A DNA stretch of 64,000 bases from the NCBI RefSeq assembly GCF_003114835.2, contig NZ_AP025028.1:3004001-3068000 (forward strand), in the 5' to 3' direction. Under the pieces are notes generated by a model. That model saw only the letters and a list, made by a program, of their open reading frames with translations. It did no database searches and was not told the DNA's origin. Position numbers and translations under genes: made by a program. This document shows, in pieces, positions 15,943 to 24,539 of this stretch (positions are counted from its first letter, which is position 1; each line of letters starts with the position of its first letter). The stretch comes from Leptospira kobayashii (lineage in GTDB: Bacteria; Spirochaetota; Leptospiria; Leptospirales; Leptospiraceae).

Positions 15943-16658
15943 GCAGTCACATAGATTCTCCAATCACGAACGACCCATACCCAAATTCCGACAAACATCG
16001 CTGAGGCGACCCACTGTCCGAAGGAGGCTCCAGGAATCAAAAGAAAATCCACAACTCCGTGTTGGAGAACCGCGAGTAAAAATGCAAAAAAGAGATATCT
16101 GACCTTCTCTCCTGTTTCTTTCGAATTGGATTTCAATAGGAACATTCCGAAACATAAATTGATCAGCAAATGGATATTAGACGAATGAATCGTTCTGGCC
16201 AGAAATATATCCAATTTTCTTTCCGAAACTTCCCGGGCGATATAATGGGTATTTTCAATAAAGGAAAACCCGAGAGCCACAAATCCTGCAAACAACACCG
16301 ACTCAGGCAAAAAGGATTTGGTCTTAAAATCAAAGCTAAGTGCGAAACTAAGAAGTAAAATAAATAAAATCTTAAAACTCTCTTCCATCATCCCCGCCTG
16401 GATAAAAGCAAGATGGGCGGTTTGCGTAAGCATGCTTACCTTCTTTTTGGTAACAAAATCGGTTTGAGGCCAGATCACCGGATGAAGCCAAAGGATAAGA
16501 ACCGTGGAAACCCAACCGAGTAACAACGCCATCACGATACCGATCTGGGCATTCCGTGATAATTTTTTCGGAAAACTCTTCCACAACACGATTGCCCACG
16601 GAAGTACGGAAAGTGAACCGATCATATAATCAAACAAGGTCAATTCGATTTCTTTCAT
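15882..16658 (-). CDS. PrsW-family intramembrane protease
   Basis: This 258-residue protein has about seven to eight membrane segments. The PrsW motifs are present in order: MMEESFKILF (EE-x-x-K), ALGFSFIENTHYI (F-x-x-x-EN) and HGVVDFLL (H-x-x-x-D). Known PrsW proteins cleave membrane anti-sigma factors or related substrates; the substrate here is unknown. The ATG overlaps the stop of the upstream TonB-like gene (ATGA), so they form an operon. Its last codons overlap the convergent GyrI-like gene. The N-terminus is MKEIELTLFDYMIGSL. Confidence 0.8.
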   Translation of the reverse strand: MKEIELTLFDYMIGSLSVLPWAIVLWKSFPKKLSRNAQIGIVMALLLGWVSTVLILWLHPVIWPQTDFVTKKKVSMLTQTAHLAFIQAGMMEESFKILFILLLSFALSFDFKTKSFLPESVLFAGFVALGFSFIENTHYIAREVSERKLDIFLARTIHSSNIHLLINLCFGMFLLKSNSKETGEKVRYLFFAFLLAVLQHGVVDFLLIPGASFGQWVASAMFVGIWVWVVRDWRIYVTAYLLDKKTLIPASEYSSQST

Positions 16659-18466
16659 TCTGGCAACTCTTCCATATATCTTCCGTCAAACATATTGATC
16701 ATTTCTTTCTGAAGCGGTGTGGGAACAAATTCCGGATCGATCGGTCCGTTCCAAAAAAGTTCGGTAACCCGGATATCGTTTTTTGAGTTAGGCGGAGGTA
16801 TCAGAGGCCCCAAACTTTCCACAAGCTGTAGAGTGCGTAAATCCTGATCCGGATAATCCGATCCTTCCACAAGTTCCACATCGACTATATCACCTTCTTG
16901 CGTGATCGTATAAGCAACCACACTGGAATAAGGATGGGGAGCTTTCGCCCAATAATCCATATAACTTTCGGGAATTCTCATCTTAGCCGAAATATAATTG
17001 GAATAAGTGGGTGGTATTTTTTTACCCCGGATTTTTTTTACGTAACCCGCCTTTGGTCCGTTATCTGCGGCCTTTTCATCGCTGATTTTTTCACCTTGGG
17101 TTTTATTATTCGTATCGGTTCCGGTAACCACTCCTCCGTTCAATCCGTCCATCTCATCCGGGATATTCGGATCGATAAAATAGAACTCCATCTTTTCCGG
17201 TTGGAAATGGTTCTTTTTGTCAGAGGACTTATCTTTCTTCTGTTGGTTTCTTTGCAGTGAAATAGGAATAATAAATACCAGACAAATCAAAATCAAATGA
17301 AATAGAAGGGACATGGGAAGAGTGTTCCGAAACCCTCTGCGAATCCCCGGTTCAAAAACAGGATCCAATTCCTTTTCGCCGGGATTTTTAAGTCCCAGAT
17401 TTTCCAAAGAGAAACTACGGGTGAGCAATTGATTTGAATAGAAATAAATAAACAATAGAGCGGACAAGGTTAGGATCGAATAAGCGATGTTTTGTGCCGC
17501 AAGAAAAAAACTCTTATCCGGAATACCCGGCTTCAAACCCATTCCCCCCAGGAATTGAAGTCCGAATACCGGACTGATAAAAGAAAAAGTCCAAACCGCA
17601 AGAAAAAGCCAGAGAAGGAGTGTAACGAATAAAAACGGGAAGCCTCTCCAAAAATCTTCCAAATAAATATGCCCCCATCCGGGCACTAACCTGTCTCGAA
17701 ACAAAGCTCTTTTTTTAACTTCAATTTCTTTCAAGAAAGGAAATTTTTCCGATTTGTTTGCCGCATCCTTCCAGGATTCCCTGAATCGTATCCCTCGTTC
17801 GTATTTGATAAAGGAAGAAGACAAAATCGAAGGGATTTTGTTTCGGTTGAAACCCAAAAGCAAAATACCGCAGGAAAGCAGATAATTGAAAAAGAACATA
17901 TATAGATTTGCAAGAGGGAGGATCGGATTATAAGCCGACTTCGGATGGATCCACTCAATTAACAAACTAAAGGCGAATGTCAGAAACAAACTGAGAAAAA
18001 GTACAAGCAGGAAATAATCGAACTTGGAGTCCCTTACTCTTTTTTCCGTTCGAAGAATGGAACCGGGAGACGTATTTTGTAAAAGCAGATTTCTTTTTTT
18101 ATCCCGGGCATTCTGTCGGGAAGAAGAATGTATGTAATTGAGAAAAAGAAAGCTACCTACAATCAGGAAAACACAAGCTTTGATTAGATTGACATTGGAC
18201 TCCAAACTTAAGAATTCATTAATTCTGGATTCCCATTCCAAACTGGATCTGTGAAGCAACTCGATCGGATAAAAAAAGATCCAGGAAAGCAAGTGAATGA
18301 AAATAACAAAGAGAGCTTTTCTTTTTAAGCGAACCGCTTTGGGAAATGCGAATAGTACTCCCAGCGCAAAAAAGATGCCGAGGGAAAACATAGGCGACAT
18401 CCAGATAAGAAAGCTAAGACCTTTCTCATGAAATCGAGACAAATGACTTTGGTTTGGGTGGTTCAT
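16655..18466 (-). CDS. TonB-like protein with a multi-spanning N-terminal membrane domain
   Basis: This 603-residue protein differs from classical TonB, which has one anchor. It has about eight or more hydrophobic segments over residues 15-430, including an RDRLVPGWGHIYLEDFWRG stretch like the PGxGhxY motif of small TM2/DUF5683-type membrane proteins. A periplasmic linker rich in Lys, Asp and Asn follows. The C-terminal region resembles the TonB fold: SSVVAYTITQEGDIVDVELV, then DLRTLQLVESLGPLIPPP. An energy-coupling or envelope-spanning role is inferred. It is translationally coupled to the PrsW-like protease and divergent from glyS. Confidence 0.65.
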   Translation of the reverse strand: MNHPNQSHLSRFHEKGLSFLIWMSPMFSLGIFFALGVLFAFPKAVRLKRKALFVIFIHLLSWIFFYPIELLHRSSLEWESRINEFLSLESNVNLIKACVFLIVGSFLFLNYIHSSSRQNARDKKRNLLLQNTSPGSILRTEKRVRDSKFDYFLLVLFLSLFLTFAFSLLIEWIHPKSAYNPILPLANLYMFFFNYLLSCGILLLGFNRNKIPSILSSSFIKYERGIRFRESWKDAANKSEKFPFLKEIEVKKRALFRDRLVPGWGHIYLEDFWRGFPFLFVTLLLWLFLAVWTFSFISPVFGLQFLGGMGLKPGIPDKSFFLAAQNIAYSILTLSALLFIYFYSNQLLTRSFSLENLGLKNPGEKELDPVFEPGIRRGFRNTLPMSLLFHLILICLVFIIPISLQRNQQKKDKSSDKKNHFQPEKMEFYFIDPNIPDEMDGLNGGVVTGTDTNNKTQGEKISDEKAADNGPKAGYVKKIRGKKIPPTYSNYISAKMRIPESYMDYWAKAPHPYSSVVAYTITQEGDIVDVELVEGSDYPDQDLRTLQLVESLGPLIPPPNSKNDIRVTELFWNGPIDPEFVPTPLQKEMINMFDGRYMEELPE

Positions 18467-18518
18467 TCAGTGACAATCTCTAGGAAAATACTTTGAATTT
18501 TAGCGGAAAACAAAAAAT

Positions 18519-19928
18519 TTGGCGAATATGGCACAGCCGAAAGAGAAAGAAGAGCAGTCCCTCAAATCCATCGTAGCAGTCTCCAAACGGAGAGGTTTTG
18601 TATTCCCCGGTTCCGAGATTTACGGGGGACTCTCCAATACATTTGACTATGGTCCGAACGGCGTAGAGGTATTAAATAACCTAAAGAGACTTTGGTGGGA
18701 ATATTTTGTCCACAGAAGAGACGATATCCTGGGACTGGACTCCTCGATTCTGCTCCACCCCCGCGTTTGGGAGGCGTCCGGCCATGTTTCCAATTTCAAT
18801 GATCCTCTTATGGATTGCAAAAAATGCAAAGCCAGAGTGCGAGTGGACAAATTCCTCGAAGACAAGGAAGGAGAAGGTGCTGCCACAGGCAAGACCCTGG
18901 ACGAGCTCACAACCCATATTTTGGAAAAAGGATACGCCTGTCCCACTTGCGGAACTGCCGGAACTTTTACGGAAGCGCGCCAATTCAATTTGATGTTCAA
19001 AACCTCTCACGGTGCTTCGGAAGAAGGAGCCGTGGATATTTATCTTCGCCCGGAGACGGCACAAGGTATCTTTATTAATTTTAAAAATGTTTCCCAGATC
19101 GCCCGGAAAAAAGTTCCCTTCGGAATCGCTCAAATCGGAAAATCCTTTCGAAATGAAATCATGGCGCGCCAGTTTATTTTCCGCACCCGCGAATTCGAAC
19201 AAATGGAAATGGAATTTTTCTGCGAACCCGGCACCCAAAAAGAATGGTTCAAGTATTGGGTAGACTACTGTATGAACTGGCTCGTGAATGTTGTGGGCAT
19301 CAAAAAGGAAAACCTACGGGTAAGAGAACATGAAAAGGAAGAACTTTCCTTTTACAGTGATGCTACAAGCGATATCGAATACAAATACCCGTTTGGTTGG
19401 GGAGAACTCTGGGGAGTTGCTTCCAGAACAGACTACGACCTTACCCAACATGAAAAATTTTCTTCCGAAGATTTGAAATACCATGATTTGGAAGCAAAGA
19501 AAAAATACCTTCCTTATGTTGTAGAACCTGCTCTCGGGCTCAATAGACTTTTTCTCGCCGTCTTATGCGACGGTTACGAAGAAGAAAAATTGGAAAACGA
19601 AGAGATCAGAACCGTGCTTCGTTTCGGAAAAAGAGTGTCTCCCGTAAAAGTAGCAGTCTTTCCTTTGATGAAAAAAGACGGATTGGATGCAAAGGCAAAA
19701 GAAATCTACGAAGATTTGCGCAACCACTGGTATGCGGACTATGATGACGGCGGTGCCATCGGAAAAAGATACAGACGTCATGATGAAATCGGAACTCCTT
19801 TCTGCATCACTGTGGATTATGATAGTTTGCAGGACGGAACAGTCACCATCCGTGAAAGAGATTCCATGAAACAGGAACGTATTGCAATCACTGCAATCAA
19901 ATCCTATATCATCGACCGAATGATTTAG
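18519..19928 (+). CDS. glyS: Glycyl-tRNA synthetase (homodimeric type)
   Basis: This class II synthetase, about 469 residues, charges tRNA-Gly. Diagnostic parts are KRRGFVFPGSEIYGG near the N-terminus, FDYGPNG, a Zn-type pair CKKCKAR...CPTCGT, motif 2 region RPETAQGIFINFK and FRNEIMARQFIFRTREF, motif 3 VEPALGLNRLFLAVL, and a C-terminal anticodon-binding domain (VSPVKVAVFPLMKKD). The start is either TTG at 18519, with CGGAA about 11 nt upstream, or ATG at 18528. The stop overlaps the GTG start of the following GNAT gene. Confidence 0.96.
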   Translation: MANMAQPKEKEEQSLKSIVAVSKRRGFVFPGSEIYGGLSNTFDYGPNGVEVLNNLKRLWWEYFVHRRDDILGLDSSILLHPRVWEASGHVSNFNDPLMDCKKCKARVRVDKFLEDKEGEGAATGKTLDELTTHILEKGYACPTCGTAGTFTEARQFNLMFKTSHGASEEGAVDIYLRPETAQGIFINFKNVSQIARKKVPFGIAQIGKSFRNEIMARQFIFRTREFEQMEMEFFCEPGTQKEWFKYWVDYCMNWLVNVVGIKKENLRVREHEKEELSFYSDATSDIEYKYPFGWGELWGVASRTDYDLTQHEKFSSEDLKYHDLEAKKKYLPYVVEPALGLNRLFLAVLCDGYEEEKLENEEIRTVLRFGKRVSPVKVAVFPLMKKDGLDAKAKEIYEDLRNHWYADYDDGGAIGKRYRRHDEIGTPFCITVDYDSLQDGTVTIRERDSMKQERIAITAIKSYIIDRMI

Positions 19929-20416
19929 TGTTACGAGAGTTAAACGAATCAGATAGAAACCAAACGATTGAACTGGTAAATCAGTTCTTTCGTAAGGTCA
20001 ACGGTCTCACCCTGGATGGCCTTTTCCAAATCCGCCCCAGAGCCGCTACAAAGTTCACAGATATCTACTTTAAACTTTTAGGCTCGGGAAAGGTCTATAT
20101 GAAAGGAATTTTCGAAGCGGAAGAAAATTCCCAAAACGAAGAATTGGTTTCTCTTATCATAGGAAGAATCGAAGAGAAACCTCATCTAACGGAAGAAAGA
20201 TCCTTATTCATTGACCTTGCTGTTACAAAATTGGGACAAAAGAAAAAAGGTCATATGAAAAGGCTCCTTGCAGACGTGGATCTCTGGTGCAAAGAAAAAG
20301 AAATCCCTGCCATTGAACTCCGCGCAATTCTAGCAAACGAAGAAGCGATACAATTTTGGGACCATTCCGAATTCGAGAGATTTTATATCAGATACAGAAA
20401 GATCATACCAAAATAA
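19928..20416 (+). CDS. GNAT-family N-acetyltransferase (putative)
   Basis: This 162-residue protein starts with GTG overlapping the glyS stop codon by one base, so the two are co-transcribed. The central segment LFIDLAVTKLGQKKKGHMKRLL corresponds to GNAT motif A (Q-x-x-K-G-x-G-like pyrophosphate loop). IELRAILANEEAIQFWDHSEFERF matches motif B, in which N-x-x-A-x-x-F-x-x-x-x-F is typical. The substrate is unknown. The loop is less canonical than usual, so activity is plausible but not certain. Confidence 0.7.
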   Translation: MLRELNESDRNQTIELVNQFFRKVNGLTLDGLFQIRPRAATKFTDIYFKLLGSGKVYMKGIFEAEENSQNEELVSLIIGRIEEKPHLTEERSLFIDLAVTKLGQKKKGHMKRLLADVDLWCKEKEIPAIELRAILANEEAIQFWDHSEFERFYIRYRKIIPK

Positions 20417-20449
20417 AAAATCTCCATAGCCGGAAAGAACCGCGGCTAT
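20412..20449 (-). terminator. Probable terminator of the TetR gene
   Basis: On the minus strand ATAGCCG (20449-20443) pairs with CGGCTAT (20432-20426), followed by GGAGATTTTTT. It lies 20 nt past the stop of the leftward TetR gene. The distance from stem to T run is slightly long, so strength is uncertain. Confidence 0.5.
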
Positions 20450-20468
20450 CACCTGCAATCATTCGACT

Positions 20469-21221
20469 TTAATTTCCTTTGACTAATCTATACAACTTTA
20501 GAATGGAACCGATCACGGTTTTGAAAAAAGGAAATTTGGATATTTGAATCAATTTAAAAACCATATCCAATGATTCATCTACGATGAGTTTTGTCCTTTG
20601 GCTTGATTTCGAACTATCGGAGATCCAAAAATAGACAATACCCAATTGGTACAGCCAAAGTAGTTCCGGTAACAAAGAAACGATTTCGCCTTTGAGTTTC
20701 AAATTGGATGACTCCAAAGCCTCTCGGATGATCTGGATGGCATCTTCCCGGATTTGTTTTGTTTCTTCGCTGAAAGGAGAGATGGAGTGGTTCGGATCCC
20801 CAGCATTTTTAGCAAGGACGGATACAAAATTTTTGTACTTCGCAAAGGAATCGATCTTATAAAGGATTATATTTTTGAATCGTTTTTTGAAATCGTTTGT
20901 TGATTTGTTAAATTCTTCTGACTGGACCTTGGCATCCTCCTGAGAAAAATAATAAAACTGCAAAACAATGTCTTCCTTTGACTCAAAATAATAATAGGCG
21001 GAACCCAAAGAAACACCTGCTTGGGAAGAGATGCTTCTCATGGTGGTCTTCTCATATCCGTCTTTTTGAAAAAGAGAAATTGCAGTATTATAAATGAGCT
21101 CCTTGGTTTTTTTCGATTTTTCCGTATCCTTAGGCAAAGTCTGGGGCAATTTCTCTTTTCTTTTCAACTTTTCCATCTCCTGATTTCCGACTTTTTTCAA
21201 TTTAATTTTAGGATTCAACAC
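20469..21221 (-). CDS. TetR family transcriptional regulator
   Basis: The HTH domain is unmistakable: KELIYNTAISLFQKDGYEKT, then RSISSQAGVSLGSAYYYF and ESKEDIV. The C-terminal half is helical and ends in a basic amphipathic stretch. The start is uncertain. GTG at 21221 overlaps the ankyrin gene by 14 bp. ATG at 21176 has GGAG touching it. TTG at 21167 has that same AGGAG at ideal spacing. It is the second gene of an operon with the ankyrin protein and probably acts on the two TTGAAC palindromes upstream of that gene. Confidence 0.85.
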   Translation of the reverse strand: MLNPKIKLKKVGNQEMEKLKRKEKLPQTLPKDTEKSKKTKELIYNTAISLFQKDGYEKTTMRSISSQAGVSLGSAYYYFESKEDIVLQFYYFSQEDAKVQSEEFNKSTNDFKKRFKNIILYKIDSFAKYKNFVSVLAKNAGDPNHSISPFSEETKQIREDAIQIIREALESSNLKLKGEIVSLLPELLWLYQLGIVYFWISDSSKSSQRTKLIVDESLDMVFKLIQISKFPFFKTVIGSILKLYRLVKGN

Positions 21222-22035
21222 CCAATTCTTTTTTCAAAAGAGTTCGTTTGCGCAGTCTTCCGAATAAGTACAAATTGAAAAAATGCATACAACCCAAAAG
21301 TAAAATGACAATCCCCACTTTGTTACTCAAAATCTCCACTGCCTCCACCATATCGTTCGGCTTTAATCCGATCTTAAGAGCCATAGTGATATACCCTAAG
21401 TTGATTAAATAAAATCCGACAACTAACAAATGATTTACGGAATTCGCGAGTTCCGCATCTTTAAATGCATCCACCAAAAAAACCTTTCCGTTACCCGAAA
21501 GAGTCCGGGCCACCCAAACTGTAACAAGAATGCTGAGTATTATATAAACAAGATACAACCAAATGGTAGTGGTAGACGAATGGTTTTCTTTTTTTGAAAT
21601 TCCGCCGCGAGTGCTAAGTAAATCGATCAAATCAAGGTATCCTGCAGCACGTGCAAGATCAAGTGCTGTTTCTCCGTTTCGATCTTCCAAATTCACATCC
21701 GGACTGAAATCCAAAATCGTTTGAACCATTCCTTTTTCATTCAAACTTACTGCGCGATGAAGGGCAGTGTTCCCGCCTGCATCCGTAAGAGAGATGACTC
21801 CCAAATCGGTTTGCAAAATAAGTCGGGCAGCTTCCGTATTGTTGTTCTCCACCGCCATATGCAAACTTGTTTTCCCCACACCATTTTTTCTGTACAAATC
21901 CACATACAGTCCGTTGGTTAAATGATGGCTTACACATTTTAAATTCTGAATTTCGCACTCTGCATTGGATTGTGCAAACAGGCTCCCGCCTGCGACCAAA
22001 CCCGAAAGTAAAATCAACGATAGAAAGTTTTTCAT
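21208..22035 (-). CDS. Exported ankyrin-repeat protein with C-terminal membrane segments
   Basis: The ATG at 22035 has AGGAG 7 nt upstream and gives 275 residues. A signal peptide ends GGSLFAQS. Two Cys follow closely (CEIQNLKC). About three ankyrin repeats occupy residues 50-150: GKTSLHMAVENNNTEAARLI, GNTALHRAVSLNEKGMV and GETALDLARAAGYLDLIDLL. After that come three or four hydrophobic helices, so the repeats lie on the outer side of the inner membrane. The partner protein is unknown. The regulator gene follows directly, and the upstream region has paired operators. Confidence 0.8.
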   Translation of the reverse strand: MKNFLSLILLSGLVAGGSLFAQSNAECEIQNLKCVSHHLTNGLYVDLYRKNGVGKTSLHMAVENNNTEAARLILQTDLGVISLTDAGGNTALHRAVSLNEKGMVQTILDFSPDVNLEDRNGETALDLARAAGYLDLIDLLSTRGGISKKENHSSTTTIWLYLVYIILSILVTVWVARTLSGNGKVFLVDAFKDAELANSVNHLLVVGFYLINLGYITMALKIGLKPNDMVEAVEILSNKVGIVILLLGCMHFFNLYLFGRLRKRTLLKKELGVES

Positions 22036-22050
22036 AAGAAACTCCTTTTT

Positions 22051-22113
22051 TTGAACACGTTCAATTATTTTACTTACCAACATTTCCTGTCAACTTTTTT
22101 TGAACATGTTCAA
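22051..22113 (-). promoter_or_regulatory. Promoter with paired TTGAAC operators (ankyrin-TetR operon)
   Basis: TTGAACATGTTCAA (22100-22113) is a perfect 14-bp palindrome, and TTGAACACGTTCAA (22051-22064) differs from it by one base. Centres are 49 bp apart. Between them on the minus strand is TTGACA (22094-22089) with TAAAAT/AAATAA about 15-17 nt on. One operator lies just upstream of the -35 box and the other near the transcription start. The TetR protein encoded in the same operon is the likely ligand. Confidence 0.75.
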
Positions 22114-22377
22114 AAATGGAATCTAAAAAGGAATTTGCCACCCGCTCAAAATCGGATTAGCAAAGGAAGGATTTACTTTCTGTGACCGGAAGATGGAAAA
22201 AGAAAACCAAACTAGAATCGATCGGTTCACAGAAGGGAATTTCACGAAGAAAGGAAAAGAAATGACTTCAAAGACGACGCTTGACGATCCAAAATCCAGA
22301 TTTATTACAAAATGTACTATTAAAAGATCAAAATTTGTATTTTTTTTTAGTATTTTGAACAGGATTCAAATTTTTTC
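22114..22377. other. Gene-free spacer between the ankyrin operon and the lipase gene
   Basis: No gene is seen in these 264 bp. A 70-codon frame (22193-22405) runs into the lipase promoter, is Lys/Arg rich and shows no family features, so it is not called. The lipase promoter follows directly at 22378. Confidence 0.4.
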
Positions 22378-22406
22378 TTGCACACTTTTCTTATTTTTGC
22401 CATAAT
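22378..22406 (+). promoter_or_regulatory. Probable lipase promoter
   Basis: TTGCAC (22378-22383), 17 nt, CATAAT (22401-22406). The lipase ATG is at 22439, with GAGGTG about 9 nt before it. The spacing is ideal and both boxes are close to consensus. Confidence 0.6.
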
Positions 22407-22438
22407 TATCCCTTAGAAAATTCAGAGGTGAAAAAAGT

Positions 22439-23368
22439 ATGAATCGCAAGGCAATTTTAGCATTAGTTACGGCAGCATTAATCACAGCTCCCGCATTCGC
22501 AAGTTCAGGGTCTTCCTCCAAACCATTGGCGGGAACTTATCCTATCGTATTATCCCATGGTCTGTTCGGTTGGGGAGAAAACTCCGGCGGAATCATCAGC
22601 ATTATCAATTATTGGGGCGGAATGGACGATTACCTACGCGGTCAAGGAGCAACCGTATTTGCGCCTGCAAAATCGGCAGCTAACTCCAATGAGGTGCGCG
22701 GACAACAACTCAAGACATTAATCCTTAATTACGCGGCGGCAAATAACTATACCGGCAAATTTCACATCCTCGGTCACTCTCAAGGTGGATTGGATAGCAG
22801 ATATACCGTTTCCAACCTAGGACTTTCCTCCAGAGTTTCCACTTTGACAACTTTAAATACACCTCACTACGGTTCACCAATCGCAGATATCGTTAAGTCG
22901 GTTCTACCTAGCTGGATCCAACCGTTCGTTGCAGCAGTTTTGGAAACTCTCGTGAAAGTAGTTTACGGTGGAACCAACCAACAAAATGCTTTGGCTGCAC
23001 TTTCTTCTTTAACAAAAGAAGGTCTGGTAGCTTTCAACTCGGCAACTCCTAACAGTTCCGCAGTAAAGTATTTCTCTTACGGATCAAGCATCACCATTCC
23101 TGATCTCATCCAACACCCTCTTATGGGAATCTTGCACCCAGCTTGTGCTGCCGGCGGACTTTTCCAAGGACAAGGACTTACTAATGACGGTTTGGTTCCA
23201 TTAACTTCTCAAAAATGGGGAACTTGGAAAGGTGGACCTTCTTACGGAATCTTTACAACAGGGATCGATCACTTGCAAGCATCTAACACATTAAGATCAG
23301 GTAACCTATGGTACGACGTGGAAGGTCACTTCCTAAATGTTGCAAAAAACATGAAGTCGAACCAATAA
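22439..23368 (+). CDS. Secreted triacylglycerol lipase (family I-like)
   Basis: This 309-residue protein has a signal peptide ending APAFASS. It shows the features of true bacterial lipases: the oxyanion stretch YPIVLSHGLFGW, the nucleophile elbow GHSQGG, an Asp in LTNDGLVP and a His in GIDHLQ. The YWGGMDDYLRGQGATVFAP segment matches the region after the oxyanion loop of Pseudomonas/Burkholderia-type LipA. That family usually needs a membrane foldase, and the next gene encodes a likely one. A terminator separates the two, so they may be expressed independently. Location: exported, possibly by type II secretion. Confidence 0.88.
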   Translation: MNRKAILALVTAALITAPAFASSGSSSKPLAGTYPIVLSHGLFGWGENSGGIISIINYWGGMDDYLRGQGATVFAPAKSAANSNEVRGQQLKTLILNYAAANNYTGKFHILGHSQGGLDSRYTVSNLGLSSRVSTLTTLNTPHYGSPIADIVKSVLPSWIQPFVAAVLETLVKVVYGGTNQQNALAALSSLTKEGLVAFNSATPNSSAVKYFSYGSSITIPDLIQHPLMGILHPACAAGGLFQGQGLTNDGLVPLTSQKWGTWKGGPSYGIFTTGIDHLQASNTLRSGNLWYDVEGHFLNVAKNMKSNQ

Positions 23369-23394
23369 AAAAATTCAGACAAAAACGATTCAGG

Positions 23395-23423
23395 AAAACC
23401 CAGACTTGTCTGGGTTTTTTTTT
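23395..23423 (+). terminator. Rho-independent terminator of the lipase gene
   Basis: AAACCCAGA (23396-23404), short loop CTTG, TCTGGGTTT, then a run of nine or more T. The stem is perfect and lies about 30 nt after the lipase stop. Confidence 0.9.
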
Positions 23424-23495
23424 GTTTTCATATAAGATTTATCTTATATAATCTCTATTGTTCTTAAGTTATCACCAGGAAACATCTTATCATTT

Positions 23496-24539
23496 ATGAA
23501 TCGCAAAATAGTTCTTTTTATCGGAATTGGCCTTCTTTTCCTCGCCTTTTATCTTTTCTATCGATTGTTCACCCAAGCTCACCCGACAACTTCTTCGGAA
23601 GGTAGCGAAAACGATAAGGCAAAAACTTATTTTTCCCAAGCAAGCGACGGGTTCGAAGTAGATCCGTTTTATCTGGAAAGTTCCAAAAACCTTTTCCAAG
23701 CGGACGGGGGATTTCTGAAGTTCGATGAAATTATGGCACGCGCGAGAACCGGAGAAATCAATTTGGTCTCCGAACTTTGGGCTCTGCGGCGCCAATGCCC
23801 GGAAGGAAGCACGAGAGAACAATGCAATGAATACGTAAAAGCATTTCTCAAAAATGAATATTCCGGCGACGAAGCGAATAAACTTATCTCGTTACTCAAC
23901 AGTTATCTTCGTTATGAAGAAGCCATGTCCCATTACGAACTTCCGGCTAACGCAAGTAATGAGGAAAAATACGAATTGGTCAAAACATTCCGAAGAACTT
24001 TTTTTTCCAAAGACGACGCGGACTTGGTTTTCGGTTTGGAAGAAGCGACAGCGGATTTCAGCTTCAATCGCAGAAAATTTTTAGATGAAACAAAAAACGT
24101 AAGCGGCGATGAAAGAATGCGTCAATATGAAAATTACCGTAAAAAAACATTCGGTGATTATTATGATTCCGTTTCGGCAAGAGAGCCGAAATTCGATCGT
24201 TATGAAACCGAACTGGAACTTAGAAATAACGAACTTGCAAAAATGGATCCTACCGCGAAAGAATCGAAAGAAAGAGAAGTGCGCATCCGTTACTTCGGCA
24301 AAGACGGAAACGATCGTATGGAAAAAGTAGCGCGGGAGTTGAAACAGGAAGAAGAAAGGGAAAACCAACTGGCAAAGGAAGAAGCCGAATTTCTTCGCAA
24401 AAATCCGAACTTAAAAACTGATGAAAAAAATCGCAAACTGATGGAGCTTCGCACCCAGATCTTAGGAAGCAAAGAATCCGCAGAAGAATACTCCAGGCGC
24501 AAACAGTATGAATCAGAAATGAAAAACCAGAGTGAATGA
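23496..24539 (+). CDS. Lipase foldase (Lif)-like membrane-anchored chaperone
   Basis: This 347-residue protein has one N-terminal membrane segment (IVLFIGIGLLFLAFYLFY) and a long, charged, helical periplasmic part, the build of lipase-specific foldases (usually about 340 residues). Matching pieces are KFDEIMARARTGE, in the position of the Lif FDYxLSAxGE motif; LLNSYLRYEEAM; and RTFFSKDDADLVFGLEEA, close to the RRxxFGxxxAxxFFGxEEA region of Lif. The first motif is changed and two residues longer, so specificity may have diverged. Position directly after the lipase supports the call. Its stop overlaps the lnt start by 8 nt. Confidence 0.72.
   Translation: MNRKIVLFIGIGLLFLAFYLFYRLFTQAHPTTSSEGSENDKAKTYFSQASDGFEVDPFYLESSKNLFQADGGFLKFDEIMARARTGEINLVSELWALRRQCPEGSTREQCNEYVKAFLKNEYSGDEANKLISLLNSYLRYEEAMSHYELPANASNEEKYELVKTFRRTFFSKDDADLVFGLEEATADFSFNRRKFLDETKNVSGDERMRQYENYRKKTFGDYYDSVSAREPKFDRYETELELRNNELAKMDPTAKESKEREVRIRYFGKDGNDRMEKVARELKQEEERENQLAKEEAEFLRKNPNLKTDEKNRKLMELRTQILGSKESAEEYSRRKQYESEMKNQSE

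Noticed and set aside
18681..19238. Long minus-strand frames opposite glyS (185 and 117 codons)
   Set aside because: They are shadows of a strongly supported synthetase gene; compositions are odd and no ribosome-binding site is present.
22193..22405. 70-codon frame between the ankyrin operon and the lipase
   Set aside because: It overlaps the lipase promoter and is low-complexity Lys/Arg-rich sequence.
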